DNA from: an uncultured Lachnospiraceae bacterium
GTDB lineage: Bacteria; Bacillota; Clostridia; Lachnospirales; Lachnospiraceae
DNA: 64,000 bases
Assembly (NCBI GenBank): GCA_900549665.1
Contig: URPH01000002.1
Coordinates: 124,001 to 188,000 of the forward strand
Reading direction: 5' to 3'
Below the pieces are notes generated by a model that was given only the letters and a program-made list of their open reading frames with translations, searched no databases and was not told the origin of the DNA. A program made the position numbers and the translations under genes. Shown here in pieces: positions 7,810 through 16,840 of this stretch; position 1 is the stretch's first letter; the number at the start of each line of letters is the position of its first letter.

Positions 7810-9441
7810 TTACTGCTCAAACTTCACTTCCAGAAAGTCAAAGTCTGCATAATGCTCATGCTTTACTCTATCAGCGCAGGTAATCCCCACCATTGTACCG
7901 GTAAATTCGCCATATTTGCAGTACTCATCCGAAAACTTGGTTGTATCAAAGACTTTGCCGATCGGAATAAAACGGATACCATCGTAGCTATAGGAAAACC
8001 ACGATTTTCGCTCATCAATTTCCAGTCTCAGATAAATCGGCACATCATCAACCGGAATACGGGAATTTAAAAACTCTGTTTTTTCACCGTTTTCCAAATG
8101 GATGATCGACAAAGCACTCTGTCCCAATGTCTCACTGTAGTACTTTCTCAAATTGATATAGTTCATATTGTCATAGTACATGATCAGTCCGGCACTATGC
8201 TGGTGTACTTCCGGTTTAAACTCCATTTTGGTTGTGATACAGCCCTTTAAGGAAGTCATTTTTCTGGCTAAAATACTTACTTTGTTTAAAGAAGTCCTTG
8301 CTTCCTGTCCACGCAGACGCACATAGCCCTTTCTGGCTGTCACGCTGGCAAAGCGCGAAGGCATGATACGAGGTGCATAATACTGCTTGCCAAGCTCCGG
8401 TCCGTCAAAATCATCGAAATCGGGAATCTGCGGCATTTTGCATTCCGGCAGATTGCTTTCTTCTACATCCATCTTGGCAAGATTGCTGCCGTCTGCCATA
8501 CGAAGCCAGCCATCCTCGGTCCATTTCATCTTCTGGATCGCGGTTTCTCTTCCCAATGTGCAGCGAAGCTCCGGCACAAACGGTCTTGCACACAGATGAA
8601 CCAGATAAGTCTCACCATTCTGTGTATCCACAAAGCTTCCGTGTCCTGACTTTTGCAGTACGGAATCGGGATTGTAATATCTTGTCTTTAAATGATCCCA
8701 GTCCTTACGTTCATTGGAATATCCGGGTGTTGAGGTCACGATCGGATTCATCGGATCTTTTTCATATGGTCCCCAGACATTTTTACTGCGTCCCATCGTC
8801 ACACAGTGATTGTATCCGGTGCCGCCTTCTGCACACATAATATAATAATAATCGCCATGATGATACAGGTGCGGAGCCTCAATACAGCCTCTGTCCGTAC
8901 CACCGTTCCAGATGCGTTTGGGATATCCGATGATCTTCTTTTGTTCATCATCATATTCCACCATGCAGATGGCGCCGGGCTTTTCATAGCCCTCTCTGGT
9001 TTCCCACTCCAGCGAAACAATGTATTTTCTTCCATCATTATCATGGAGAATAGATGCATCAAAGCCGGAAGAATGAACATAAACCGGTTCACTCCAGGGA
9101 CCTCTGATATCCTTTGCCTTGATCACAAAGTTGTCAACATCAAAGTATCTGGCATTCATGGAATTCATGACACCGTATACAACATAAAACATATCCTCTG
9201 CCTCACAATAGGTCAGGCAGGGGGCCCAGACACCCTTTGCGGAGGGCAGTTTCTTCAGATCGACTTTTTCATCATCGGTCAGCACATGTGTATATAATTC
9301 CCAGTTTTTCAAATCTCTGGAATGATACACCGGTATTCCCGGCATCCATTCAAAAGAGGAAACTGCAAGATAATAATCGTCGCCCTTGCGGCAGATACAT
9401 GGATCCGGATTAAAGCCCGGCAAAATTGGATTGTGTATCAT
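7810..9441 (-). CDS. GH43 beta-xylosidase / alpha-L-arabinofuranosidase
   Basis: Cytoplasmic glycoside hydrolase of about 543 aa, a full-length member of the five-bladed-propeller GH43 group that removes xylose or arabinose from short oligosaccharides. Catalytic residues expected for the family are visible: the base Asp in GFNPDPCICRKGDDYY (about residue 13), the pKa-tuning Asp in SGFDASILHD (about 128) and the acid Glu in CIEAPHLYHHGDYYY (about 187). The C-terminal 200 residues form the concanavalin-like beta-sandwich of the XynB type. No signal peptide. The ATG at 9441 has AGGAG 7 nt upstream; an ATG at 9447 is too close to it. It starts 2 nt after the GH42 stop, as last gene of the operon. 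Substrate (xylo- versus arabino-) is inferred from family only. Confidence 0.93.
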   Translation of the reverse strand: MIHNPILPGFNPDPCICRKGDDYYLAVSSFEWMPGIPVYHSRDLKNWELYTHVLTDDEKVDLKKLPSAKGVWAPCLTYCEAEDMFYVVYGVMNSMNARYFDVDNFVIKAKDIRGPWSEPVYVHSSGFDASILHDNDGRKYIVSLEWETREGYEKPGAICMVEYDDEQKKIIGYPKRIWNGGTDRGCIEAPHLYHHGDYYYIMCAEGGTGYNHCVTMGRSKNVWGPYEKDPMNPIVTSTPGYSNERKDWDHLKTRYYNPDSVLQKSGHGSFVDTQNGETYLVHLCARPFVPELRCTLGRETAIQKMKWTEDGWLRMADGSNLAKMDVEESNLPECKMPQIPDFDDFDGPELGKQYYAPRIMPSRFASVTARKGYVRLRGQEARTSLNKVSILARKMTSLKGCITTKMEFKPEVHQHSAGLIMYYDNMNYINLRKYYSETLGQSALSIIHLENGEKTEFLNSRIPVDDVPIYLRLEIDERKSWFSYSYDGIRFIPIGKVFDTTKFSDEYCKYGEFTGTMVGITCADRVKHEHYADFDFLEVKFEQ

Positions 9442-9443
9442 AA

Positions 9444-11462
9444 TCATTCTCCTTTTTCGATCAGGATTTTCACATCCCAGTCCTTTAATAAAATCCGATC
9501 GTCCTTTTGATAACTGTGATCACTTATCAGATCATATACCTCTTTATAAGGATTGGTCACAAAACCATTCTCCTCAGAATAGTGAAGTACATAGTGTACT
9601 TTTTCACCAAGCTCATTGATACCGCTGCGGATAATCGTTGGAAACGCTGCTTCCACGACTTCTATTCCGGCATCGGAAAGTGCCTGTCTGTAGATTGATT
9701 TTAAAATATCCTTTGATGTATAGGCACCGATATAATATGCCTTACCTTTTTTATATTGATTTTTAGTTACTGCTGCATAAGCACCCCAGTATTTGTGCTC
9801 ATATCTATGAAGCACTTCTGCTTCTTTTTCCTGTAAAAGCTCCATAAAATAAGTTACCGGTTCGTTGCAAAGACATGATTTCCCGGGATCGGTAAACTGG
9901 CTGTATGACATGCCAAAAACCTCTGTCATCGCATGTGGCTGTGCATCATGGTAGACCTTCACCTGTTCATCGGCTACAAAGGATTTGAAGCTGCTTACAA
10001 GGACACCGCCCTTTGCAACAAATTCTTTTAGCTTATCTATATTTTCATCGGAGATACAATAAAGAGCCGGTGTAATGATCATGTCATACCGTGACGGATC
10101 CAATAAGGTAAGATCCAGCACATCACATTCGACATTCATTTCATAAAGGCTGTCATACATCCAGCGGACAACGTCATTGTAGCTTAAGTCCCGGTCAATC
10201 GGAAACCATGAGAAAGCACTCAGGCTACGGTTATCATATGCTAACGCAACGCGGTTATTCTTTTTGATACAAAGCTTTTCTTTTGTATATTTCTGAAATT
10301 CTTTTCCAATGGTACATGCTTCCAGATAAGTCGGATTTTTGGAAAAATCATGACTTAACAGCCCCTTCCAGTATGTCTCATAACCACTGTGGATACTATG
10401 CCAGTTCCAGTACAATACGCTCTGTGCTCCACTCGCCAGATGACTGTATGCATGCATCCTAAGCTGTCCCGGATATGGTGTCCAGTACTTAAATGCCTGT
10501 GCCTGACACTCCAGCACCAGGTAATTGTCATCTTTCAGACTACGGATCTCGTCTCCGCAAAAAGCAATTTCCGCACCAGTCAGTGCATCCTGTGTCGGAT
10601 GATAAATATCGGTTCCGGCAATCGTAAGCGGCTTTGCTGCCTGCGAATGATCCACATCGGGCTGAACACCGTAGGAATATCCGTCCTGCGCGATATCAGC
10701 TCCAAATTTTTTCCATTGAAAATCCAGATTGTGTGTCACAAACTGATCTTCCTTGCGATACTCATTGACAATGCCCGCCTGCCACTTCAGATACTCGGTG
10801 ACAAGGCTTCTCTGGAAGGCCTCAAACTCTCCGTAAAGACCTCCGTTGATGCAGCCTGTCATATCCGGGAAGTCATCCCAGTCGTGAATGGAATTGCTCC
10901 AGTAAGAAAGGGTAAAGGCTTCATTTAAGGCATCTGTCGTCACAAATTTCTTTTTTAAATATTCTACAAAGCGTTCCTGCACAAGCTTTGTGGCAACATG
11001 GTAATGCTTTGTCTCGTTGTCGATCTGATATCCGATCACACGCTCATTGTCACAGACGTGCTCCATCAGTACACGGATCACTTTTTCAGCATGCTTTAAG
11101 AATACCGGATTGGTAATATCCATTAGCTGTCTGTGTCCGTAATCTGCTCTCTTTTTGCCATCAAATACCATGACCTCGGGATATTTTTTTGCAAGCCAGG
11201 AAGGAATTGCATAGGTCGGTGTTCCAATGATCACCCACAGATCCTCTTTCTTTGCAATCTCAAGTACCCGGTCAATAAATGAAAAGTCATAGACATCTTC
11301 TTTAGGTTCCAATGTGCTCCATGTGGATTCTGCGATCCTTACGACATTCATACCCGCTTCTTTCATCATCGCGATGTCTTTTTCCAAACGGTCCTCTGGC
11401 ATATACTCCAGATAATATGCACTTCCGAATAAAATATCATTGCAACGTAACAAACTCACCAT
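9444..11462 (-). CDS. GH42 beta-galactosidase
   Basis: 672-aa retaining glycosidase of family 42, which removes terminal beta-galactose (some members alpha-L-arabinopyranose). Motifs: DILFGSAYYLEYMPEDRL at the start, acid/base Glu in GYQIDNETKHYH (about residue 150), nucleophile Glu in LVLECQAQAF (about 316), followed by the trimerisation domain (DMIITPALYCISDENI) and a small C-terminal beta domain. No signal peptide, so it acts on imported sugar. The ATG has GAGGTG almost adjacent; the next codon, GTG at 11459, is better spaced and may be the true start. It lies 52 bp downstream of the transporter. Confidence 0.93.
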   Translation of the reverse strand: MVSLLRCNDILFGSAYYLEYMPEDRLEKDIAMMKEAGMNVVRIAESTWSTLEPKEDVYDFSFIDRVLEIAKKEDLWVIIGTPTYAIPSWLAKKYPEVMVFDGKKRADYGHRQLMDITNPVFLKHAEKVIRVLMEHVCDNERVIGYQIDNETKHYHVATKLVQERFVEYLKKKFVTTDALNEAFTLSYWSNSIHDWDDFPDMTGCINGGLYGEFEAFQRSLVTEYLKWQAGIVNEYRKEDQFVTHNLDFQWKKFGADIAQDGYSYGVQPDVDHSQAAKPLTIAGTDIYHPTQDALTGAEIAFCGDEIRSLKDDNYLVLECQAQAFKYWTPYPGQLRMHAYSHLASGAQSVLYWNWHSIHSGYETYWKGLLSHDFSKNPTYLEACTIGKEFQKYTKEKLCIKKNNRVALAYDNRSLSAFSWFPIDRDLSYNDVVRWMYDSLYEMNVECDVLDLTLLDPSRYDMIITPALYCISDENIDKLKEFVAKGGVLVSSFKSFVADEQVKVYHDAQPHAMTEVFGMSYSQFTDPGKSCLCNEPVTYFMELLQEKEAEVLHRYEHKYWGAYAAVTKNQYKKGKAYYIGAYTSKDILKSIYRQALSDAGIEVVEAAFPTIIRSGINELGEKVHYVLHYSEENGFVTNPYKEVYDLISDHSYQKDDRILLKDWDVKILIEKGE

Positions 11463-11514
11463 GTCACCTCATTTCTACTCATACAAAGCTTTTCTTTTCC
11501 GTCATACGGATATA

Positions 11515-12927
11515 TTATTCTGCGTCTGTTCTGTGTTTTCCTACGCTCAGATCAGCAACTACCTGATCATATTTTTTATCAAGGTCAAATGCAACTAAGC
11601 AAAGAACTGAGATCACACCACATACGGCAGGGATCCATGCAAAGGATAATGTAATTGCATTTAATGCGCTTGCTGACTGTGTGGCAAGAGCTGCATCAAA
11701 GCCGCCTTTTCCAAGGATCCAGCCAAGAGCTGCTGTTCCGACACCGGAGCCAACCTTCATACAGAAGGAAGATGCCGCATTACCCATTCCGGCTGTACCG
11801 TAACCGTTGTACCATTCGCCATAGGTGATTGCATCCTGAAGCATACCAAACATGGTAGCACCGCCACATGCAAATCCAAGACCCTTGATTACGGAGCATA
11901 CACACTGGAATGTCACATTTCCGGAAAATCCACTGATCAGGAAACCTAAGGTTGCAAAGCTCATTCCGGCAATAAATACTTTTCTCTTATTTAATACTTT
12001 CATTAAGAAAGGTGTGATAAACAATCCTGCGATCTGTGCCAGTGAGAGGCAGTTGGAAATAACAGCGTATTTGCTGTCATCGCCGACATTGTATGCTACA
12101 TAATAAAATGCTGAACCAAAGAAGCAGGACATCATGAAATACATAGCAAAAATATTGACAACGATCAGTACCCAGTATTTGTTTACAACAAGACCTTTTA
12201 AGCCTTTCAGGAAGGAAACCTCCTGTTTCTTTGCTCCGCCTTCCTCGTCCTGTCCGCCTTCTACAACGCGTTCTTTACAGCAGGCAAACATAAAGAAGTT
12301 AATGATAACAAATACAATCATCAGGACAACAAATGTCAGGCTCCAGCCCTTCTGTGTATAAGCATCTCCGCCACCGAAGTAAGCTGTCATCTTTAATACA
12401 ACCGTGTTGATTGTCATTGTACCTGCTGTAGCAAGTAAGTTTCTGAAGTTACCAAGAAGACCTCTTTCGTACTGGTTGGTAGTCATAAGACCGTTCATGG
12501 TAGCATAAGGAACGTTAATTCCTGTATAGAAAATAGTGGATACCAGATTGTATGTTAAGAACATATAAGCAATCTGGATGGTTCCTGCAAAGCTTGAGGG
12601 AACGCTGAACATCAAAACGGTACATACTGCAAGCGGAATACATAAACGAGCGATCCAGGGACGTGCTTTTCCAAGCTTACTGTGTGTGTGGTCAATGATG
12701 TATCCCATTGCCAGATCTGATAAACCATCGAAAATTTTTGAAATTGCAATAATAGAAGCTGCAGCGGCTGCGCTGGCTCCGACTACATTGGTATAATAAA
12801 CCAACAGGAATGCAGAAATAGCGGAATAAACCAGGTTTCCTGCATAATCTCCCATACCATATGCAAATCTTTCCAGGAATGAAAGCTTTACATTGGAATC
12901 TACTTTCACATTTGTATTGTTCTCCAT
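11515..12927 (-). CDS. GPH-family glycoside:cation symporter
   Basis: 470-aa integral membrane protein with about 12 hydrophobic segments and family features: FAYGMGDYAGNLVY near the start, DGLSDLAMGYIIDHTHSKLGKARPW in the loop between helices 2 and 3, and NVPYATMNGLMT. Members of this MFS-related family take up di- and oligosaccharides with Na+ or H+. As the only transporter between the GH5 and GH42/GH43 genes it is the likely supplier of their substrate. AAGGAGG lies upstream of the ATG and overlaps the end of the GH5 gene. Confidence 0.93.
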   Translation of the reverse strand: MENNTNVKVDSNVKLSFLERFAYGMGDYAGNLVYSAISAFLLVYYTNVVGASAAAAASIIAISKIFDGLSDLAMGYIIDHTHSKLGKARPWIARLCIPLAVCTVLMFSVPSSFAGTIQIAYMFLTYNLVSTIFYTGINVPYATMNGLMTTNQYERGLLGNFRNLLATAGTMTINTVVLKMTAYFGGGDAYTQKGWSLTFVVLMIVFVIINFFMFACCKERVVEGGQDEEGGAKKQEVSFLKGLKGLVVNKYWVLIVVNIFAMYFMMSCFFGSAFYYVAYNVGDDSKYAVISNCLSLAQIAGLFITPFLMKVLNKRKVFIAGMSFATLGFLISGFSGNVTFQCVCSVIKGLGFACGGATMFGMLQDAITYGEWYNGYGTAGMGNAASSFCMKVGSGVGTAALGWILGKGGFDAALATQSASALNAITLSFAWIPAVCGVISVLCLVAFDLDKKYDQVVADLSVGKHRTDAE

Positions 12928-12940
12928 CTCATCTTCCTCC

Positions 12941-14125
12941 TTAACAATCCTTTACAGGGAACCATCCAAAATCAACACATCTTCCAAGATCCCAGCTGTC
13001 CCAGCCGATCCATCCCTGTGTATTGATAGTATCTGTTAGCAGTTTATAACTCCAGTAAAAATATCCGGAACCACAGTTCCATGCATCCACCTGTGCTTTT
13101 GCAACGGCACGGTAGATCTCAGCCTTTTTCTCATCGCTGATCACAGCTGCGCCTTCTCCGTCGATGCCGTTTAATACAGTCTGACCACCCTTGGTATCAT
13201 GTCCGCATGCCAAAGAATTGAACAGGCACCATTCACCGCAGATAACCGGGAAGTACTGCTGCATTTCAGCGATCTCTTTTGCAAAACGGTTTTTGATATA
13301 ATCAAGGTATCCGTCCACGGTCTGTTCGCATCCGTACATTTCAGCCATCATCAGATACTGATGTGTATCCAGTACGACGTGGTCATATTTATCTTCCTGC
13401 ATGAAATCCTTCCAGATATTCAGTTCAAATCCATCATGGATCACAATGTATTTGTCCTCTGCAATATGAGGATGAATACGGTCAAATGCATCCAGATAAA
13501 ACTTGCGGATAAATTCATAGGAAATCGCTTTGCTACCCTCTGCCATCTTGGCATCTGCTGCGGGATAACGACTCTGCATATCCATGGTTGCCCATATTTT
13601 TTCCAATGCGGGCTCGTTTAAAACTTCAATTCCCCAGAGACCTTTTCTCTTACCGTATCTTTCTGCCAGACGTTCCAAAACGCTTAATTCAAATTCAACC
13701 TCTTCCGGGATCTGTGCCCATCTGCACACACCACAAATACCGCCGTTATCGGAACCGTTCTGTCCCATGGGTGCTGTGTGAAGATCGATCAAAATCTGTA
13801 AGCCATAACGCTCTGCCCAGTTAAAAGCCTTATCCAACTCTTCAATACAACCGATAAACGGCTCTCTGTCTCCAAAAATGAAGTAAGGAACCGGAATACG
13901 GACCGCATCTAATCCCCATGATTTGATCGTCACGAAATCTCTTTCTGAGATATACTCACTTCTGTGGATCTTGATTCTTGCTTCATATACTTCCTTGGAA
14001 AGCTTTCGGGGAAGCCAGTATTCATCTTCTGCATCTGTTCCTTCAAACAATGCCGGGTTCATCCATTTTTCAAGTACAAGCCAGTTTCCAAGATTGACAC
14101 CTTTTACCTTAACATTTGCTTTCAT
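12941..14125 (-). CDS. GH5-family glycoside hydrolase (exo-beta-1,3-glucanase-like)
   Basis: 394-aa TIM-barrel hydrolase without signal peptide, first gene of the operon. VKGVNLGNWLVLEKWM and AVRIPVPYFIFGD resemble the exo-1,3-beta-glucanase branch of GH5. The acid/base Glu is in EVLNEPA (about 170) and the nucleophile Glu in VICGEWCLFN (about 297); the barrel Arg/His/Trp positions (RIPVPY, IDLHTAP, GYFYWSYK) are present. The exact sugar linkage cannot be read from the sequence. With the GPH symporter, GH42 and GH43 it suggests use of a mixed plant or microbial oligosaccharide inside the cell. Confidence 0.88.
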   Translation of the reverse strand: MKANVKVKGVNLGNWLVLEKWMNPALFEGTDAEDEYWLPRKLSKEVYEARIKIHRSEYISERDFVTIKSWGLDAVRIPVPYFIFGDREPFIGCIEELDKAFNWAERYGLQILIDLHTAPMGQNGSDNGGICGVCRWAQIPEEVEFELSVLERLAERYGKRKGLWGIEVLNEPALEKIWATMDMQSRYPAADAKMAEGSKAISYEFIRKFYLDAFDRIHPHIAEDKYIVIHDGFELNIWKDFMQEDKYDHVVLDTHQYLMMAEMYGCEQTVDGYLDYIKNRFAKEIAEMQQYFPVICGEWCLFNSLACGHDTKGGQTVLNGIDGEGAAVISDEKKAEIYRAVAKAQVDAWNCGSGYFYWSYKLLTDTINTQGWIGWDSWDLGRCVDFGWFPVKDC

Positions 14126-14229
14126 GTATCTGCCCTTTCTATTCTTTATATTTTGTATCTGTAGTTTCTCTCATTGGCCATTTTAGAGATATCTCATTTG
14201 ATATATTCATTTTATCCGTTTTATTCCGC

Positions 14230-14272
14230 ATTCTATATCACTTTTCTTATGTCAATATCATATTTCTTATGT
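14230..14272 (-). promoter_or_regulatory. Promoter of the GH5 operon with AraC-type direct repeats
   Basis: Two perfect 10-bp direct repeats, TTTCTTATGT on the plus strand, lie at 14243-14252 and 14263-14272, exactly 20 bp apart (two helical turns), as expected for AraC-family half-sites. On the minus strand the proximal repeat (ACATAAGAAA) overlaps a perfect -35 TTGACA (14255-14250). The best -10, TAGAAT (14235-14230), is only 14 bp away, consistent with a promoter that needs an activator. The controlling protein is inferred to be the divergent AraC regulator. Confidence 0.6.
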
Positions 14273-14277
14273 GTTTT

Positions 14278-14298
14278 TCATGCAAAACATGATATACT
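14278..14298 (+). promoter_or_regulatory. Promoter of the AraC regulator, with overlapping palindrome
   Basis: Extended -10 TGATATACT (14290-14298) without a clear -35. A perfect inverted repeat TCATG-CAAAA-CATGA (14278-14292) overlaps the TG element and could serve as a regulatory site. The rest of the 219-bp divergent region 14126-14344 holds only the GH5 operon promoter and leaders. Confidence 0.45.
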
Positions 14299-14344
14299 GA
14301 TACCAACATTAAAACAGCATCACCAAATAACGAGGTATCCCATT

Positions 14345-15613
14345 ATGACACACAATCCAATCTCCAATCCAATTTCCAATACAACCCTCCCAAGTCATAC
14401 AATCCGCAATATCCAGGCTCTGGCAGCCTATATTTCACACAGCCTGCACACCGTTTTATATCAGATTGATGCATCCGGCCATATCCTTGCTTCTTACTGC
14501 GATATTCCCGATTTTTCCGATACCTTTATCACGCAGGAGTTGATTTTAGATTATGTTAACCAATGTATTACAGACAAAATTCCTTTATTTTTTTCATACA
14601 ACGATATCTGCTATGCATTGGTATGCCCATCTTCGCAGGACTTTGGATTTCTGATCGGTCCGTTCCGGATCTCCTCCCCGGTCAGACTATGTCATACCAA
14701 TACCGGTTCCCGGTATGATTTTTCCGATCTTTCCGACCAGATTCCGGTTGTAACCATCGAAAACATATCCGAAATCCTGTTAATGTTGCACAATCTTTAT
14801 TCGGATAATATCCTGACCGGCAATGACATATCCCTGCACAATCTGGCGCATCAGGATATGCATTTAGAACTTCATAAGCGCTATACCAATCTAGTATTTG
14901 AAAATCAGGAAAATACCATTCATCACAATCCCTACAGTCAGGAAGTCAGGGAGCAGAAAAGTATTGAAGACGGTGACCTGGAAGCTCTCAAAAACGCTTT
15001 GGCTGAGGATTACTCGGGACAGCTCGGTATTTTATCAAAGGATCCTGTCAGAAACATGAAAAATCTCGGCATCGTACTGGTCACACTTGCGAGCAGATCT
15101 GCCATGCGCGGAGGCTTACCTCCGGAAATTGCCTACTCTCTCAGTGATTCCTATATTCAGCAGATTGATGAAATGGATTCGGTATCCAAATATTTTTTCT
15201 ATGAAATGGAATATCACTATACAGCGCTGGTAAAAGAAGCCCGCGAACAAAGTGAAAAAGAAAAGCAAAAAAATCCCCACATCGAAAAATGCAAGGATTA
15301 TATCTTTTCCCATTTACATGACAAAATCACGGTAGAAACACTGGCATCCGAATTCGGTTACAATCCGGATTATCTGTCTCATCTTTTTAAAAAAAATGAG
15401 GGAATCGGCATTTCACAATATATTATCCGTGAAAAAATATCCCGTTCCCAAAACCTGTTGATCTATACCAATTATACCTATAGTGAGATTGCAACCTATC
15501 TGGGATTTTCTTCCCAGAGCCACTTTTCCAAATATTTCAAAATATATACCGGCCAGACACCTCATCAATTCCGGACCTCACAACGGCCGGAGGATTTTTT
15601 TAAAAAAGGCTGA
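14345..15613 (+). CDS. AraC-family transcriptional regulator of the sugar operon
   Basis: 422-aa regulator, the only confident plus-strand gene. Residues 1-230 form a sensor region with hydrophobic, beta-rich sequence (LYQIDASGHILASYC) of no recognised ligand family. The C-terminus (about 315-415) is a double helix-turn-helix: ITVETLASEFGYNPDYLSHLFKK and YSEIATYLGFSSQSHFSKYFK, ending TPHQFR. The ATG at 14345 has GAGG 9 nt upstream; the frame stays open to an ATG at 14174, but that part overlaps the promoters and has low-quality composition. Divergent arrangement points to activation of the GH5-GPH-GH42-GH43 operon; inducer unknown. Confidence 0.88.
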   Translation: MTHNPISNPISNTTLPSHTIRNIQALAAYISHSLHTVLYQIDASGHILASYCDIPDFSDTFITQELILDYVNQCITDKIPLFFSYNDICYALVCPSSQDFGFLIGPFRISSPVRLCHTNTGSRYDFSDLSDQIPVVTIENISEILLMLHNLYSDNILTGNDISLHNLAHQDMHLELHKRYTNLVFENQENTIHHNPYSQEVREQKSIEDGDLEALKNALAEDYSGQLGILSKDPVRNMKNLGIVLVTLASRSAMRGGLPPEIAYSLSDSYIQQIDEMDSVSKYFFYEMEYHYTALVKEAREQSEKEKQKNPHIEKCKDYIFSHLHDKITVETLASEFGYNPDYLSHLFKKNEGIGISQYIIREKISRSQNLLIYTNYTYSEIATYLGFSSQSHFSKYFKIYTGQTPHQFRTSQRPEDFFKKG

Positions 15614-15623
15614 CATAAAAACA

Positions 15624-15660
15624 CCCCGAAATCTAAAAGATTCCGGGGTATATTTTCATT
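15624..15660. terminator. Bidirectional terminator between araC-type gene and tsf
   Basis: The stem CCCCG-A-AATC / GATT-C-CGGGG (15624-15648) is followed on the plus strand by TATATTTTCATT and on the minus strand by TGTTTTTATG, so it can end both the regulator transcript and the rpsB-tsf transcript. Confidence 0.85.
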
Positions 15661-15711
15661 TACATGCAATGTTGTGAGTCGAATGTAAATACGATAAAAC
15701 TATTTTAATGA

Positions 15712-16788
15712 TTAGCCAAGCTGAGCAGCAACTTCTGCAGCGAAGTCTTCATTTTTCTTCTCCATACCCTCGCCTACTTCGAAACGAACGAATTTAGAGA
15801 TTGTGAAGTCTTTATTTACAGACTGTAAATATTTAGCTACAGACTGTTTGCCGTCTTCTGCTTTAACATATGTCTGATCAAGTAAGCAGATCTCTTTAAG
15901 CTGTTTGGAAACACGACCCTCAACAAGACCATTGAAGATCTTATCTCCTGCGATTGCATCCTTGTCAGCTAATGCTAACTCTGCTAACTGAGCAGCAGCT
16001 TCCTTGGAAAGGAAGTTGAATAAATACTGCATATTGGATTTCTTATCTTCATAGATAGCAACATCTTCTGCTGACCATACGCCATCTTTTGCTTTTTCGA
16101 TCAGCTTGTTTAAGATCGGCTTCGGTAAAGATGCCGGATCATTTAATGCACTGTCTACTGTGATCTCGCGAAGCTTGGCAACTTCTTCTTCTGCCATATC
16201 AGCTCTGCTGATATACTGGGGATTCATAGCTGCGATCTGCATTGCGATATTTGCAAGAGCTTCTTTGGCAGCATCATCGTTAGCACCGGTTCCGGCAGCT
16301 AATACACCAATTTTTCCGCCTGCATGAAGGTAAGATACTACGATATCGCCTTCAACTCTTTCAAATCTACGGATAGATAATTTCTCTCCGATTGTAGCTG
16401 TTTTCTCAACTAACTCTTCTTTCAGGCCTGCCTGGTCTAAAAGAGTTTCAATATCTTCGCCATCCTTACCGCCTTTTAATGAAGATGCAAGAGCCTTGTC
16501 AGCAACTGACTGTACAAATCCCTGGAAAACTTCATTTTTAGCAACGAAGTCTGTCTCAGAGTTAACTTCTACTACAACACCTGCGCCATCTGTAATTGCT
16601 GCACGGCAGATACCCTCTGCTGCAATTCTGCTGGCCTTTTTCTCCATCTTTGCAGCACCGCTTTTTCTTAACACTTCAACGGCTGCATCCATATCACCAT
16701 CGGTTTCGGTAAGGGCTTTTTTACAATCCATCATACCTGCGCCGGTCATTTCTCTTAATTCTTTAACCATAGAAGCACTGATTGCCAT
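15712..16788 (-). CDS. tsf: Translation elongation factor Ts
   Basis: Guanine-nucleotide exchange factor for EF-Tu. The N-terminal UBA-like region reads VKELREMTGAGMMDCKKAL and the exchange motif SETDFVAKNEVF lies near residue 80. At 358 aa it is longer than most bacterial EF-Ts (about 280-310), the excess lying in the core/C-terminal part. AGGAGG is 8 nt before the ATG. It follows rpsB by 52 bp. The genes normally next in line (pyrH, frr) are not present. Confidence 0.97.
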   Translation of the reverse strand: MAISASMVKELREMTGAGMMDCKKALTETDGDMDAAVEVLRKSGAAKMEKKASRIAAEGICRAAITDGAGVVVEVNSETDFVAKNEVFQGFVQSVADKALASSLKGGKDGEDIETLLDQAGLKEELVEKTATIGEKLSIRRFERVEGDIVVSYLHAGGKIGVLAAGTGANDDAAKEALANIAMQIAAMNPQYISRADMAEEEVAKLREITVDSALNDPASLPKPILNKLIEKAKDGVWSAEDVAIYEDKKSNMQYLFNFLSKEAAAQLAELALADKDAIAGDKIFNGLVEGRVSKQLKEICLLDQTYVKAEDGKQSVAKYLQSVNKDFTISKFVRFEVGEGMEKKNEDFAAEVAAQLG

Positions 16789-16840
16789 GATTATGTCCTC
16801 CTGTCAATATAATTATGAAAACGGAAACGGTAACTTATTA

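Noticed and set aside
8806..9297. Long plus-strand frame opposite GH43
   Set aside because: Antisense shadow of a gene with intact catalytic residues; no family resemblance.
14174..14344. 57-residue N-terminal extension of the AraC regulator
   Set aside because: It covers the divergent promoters and direct repeats; ATG 14345 has a better ribosome binding site.
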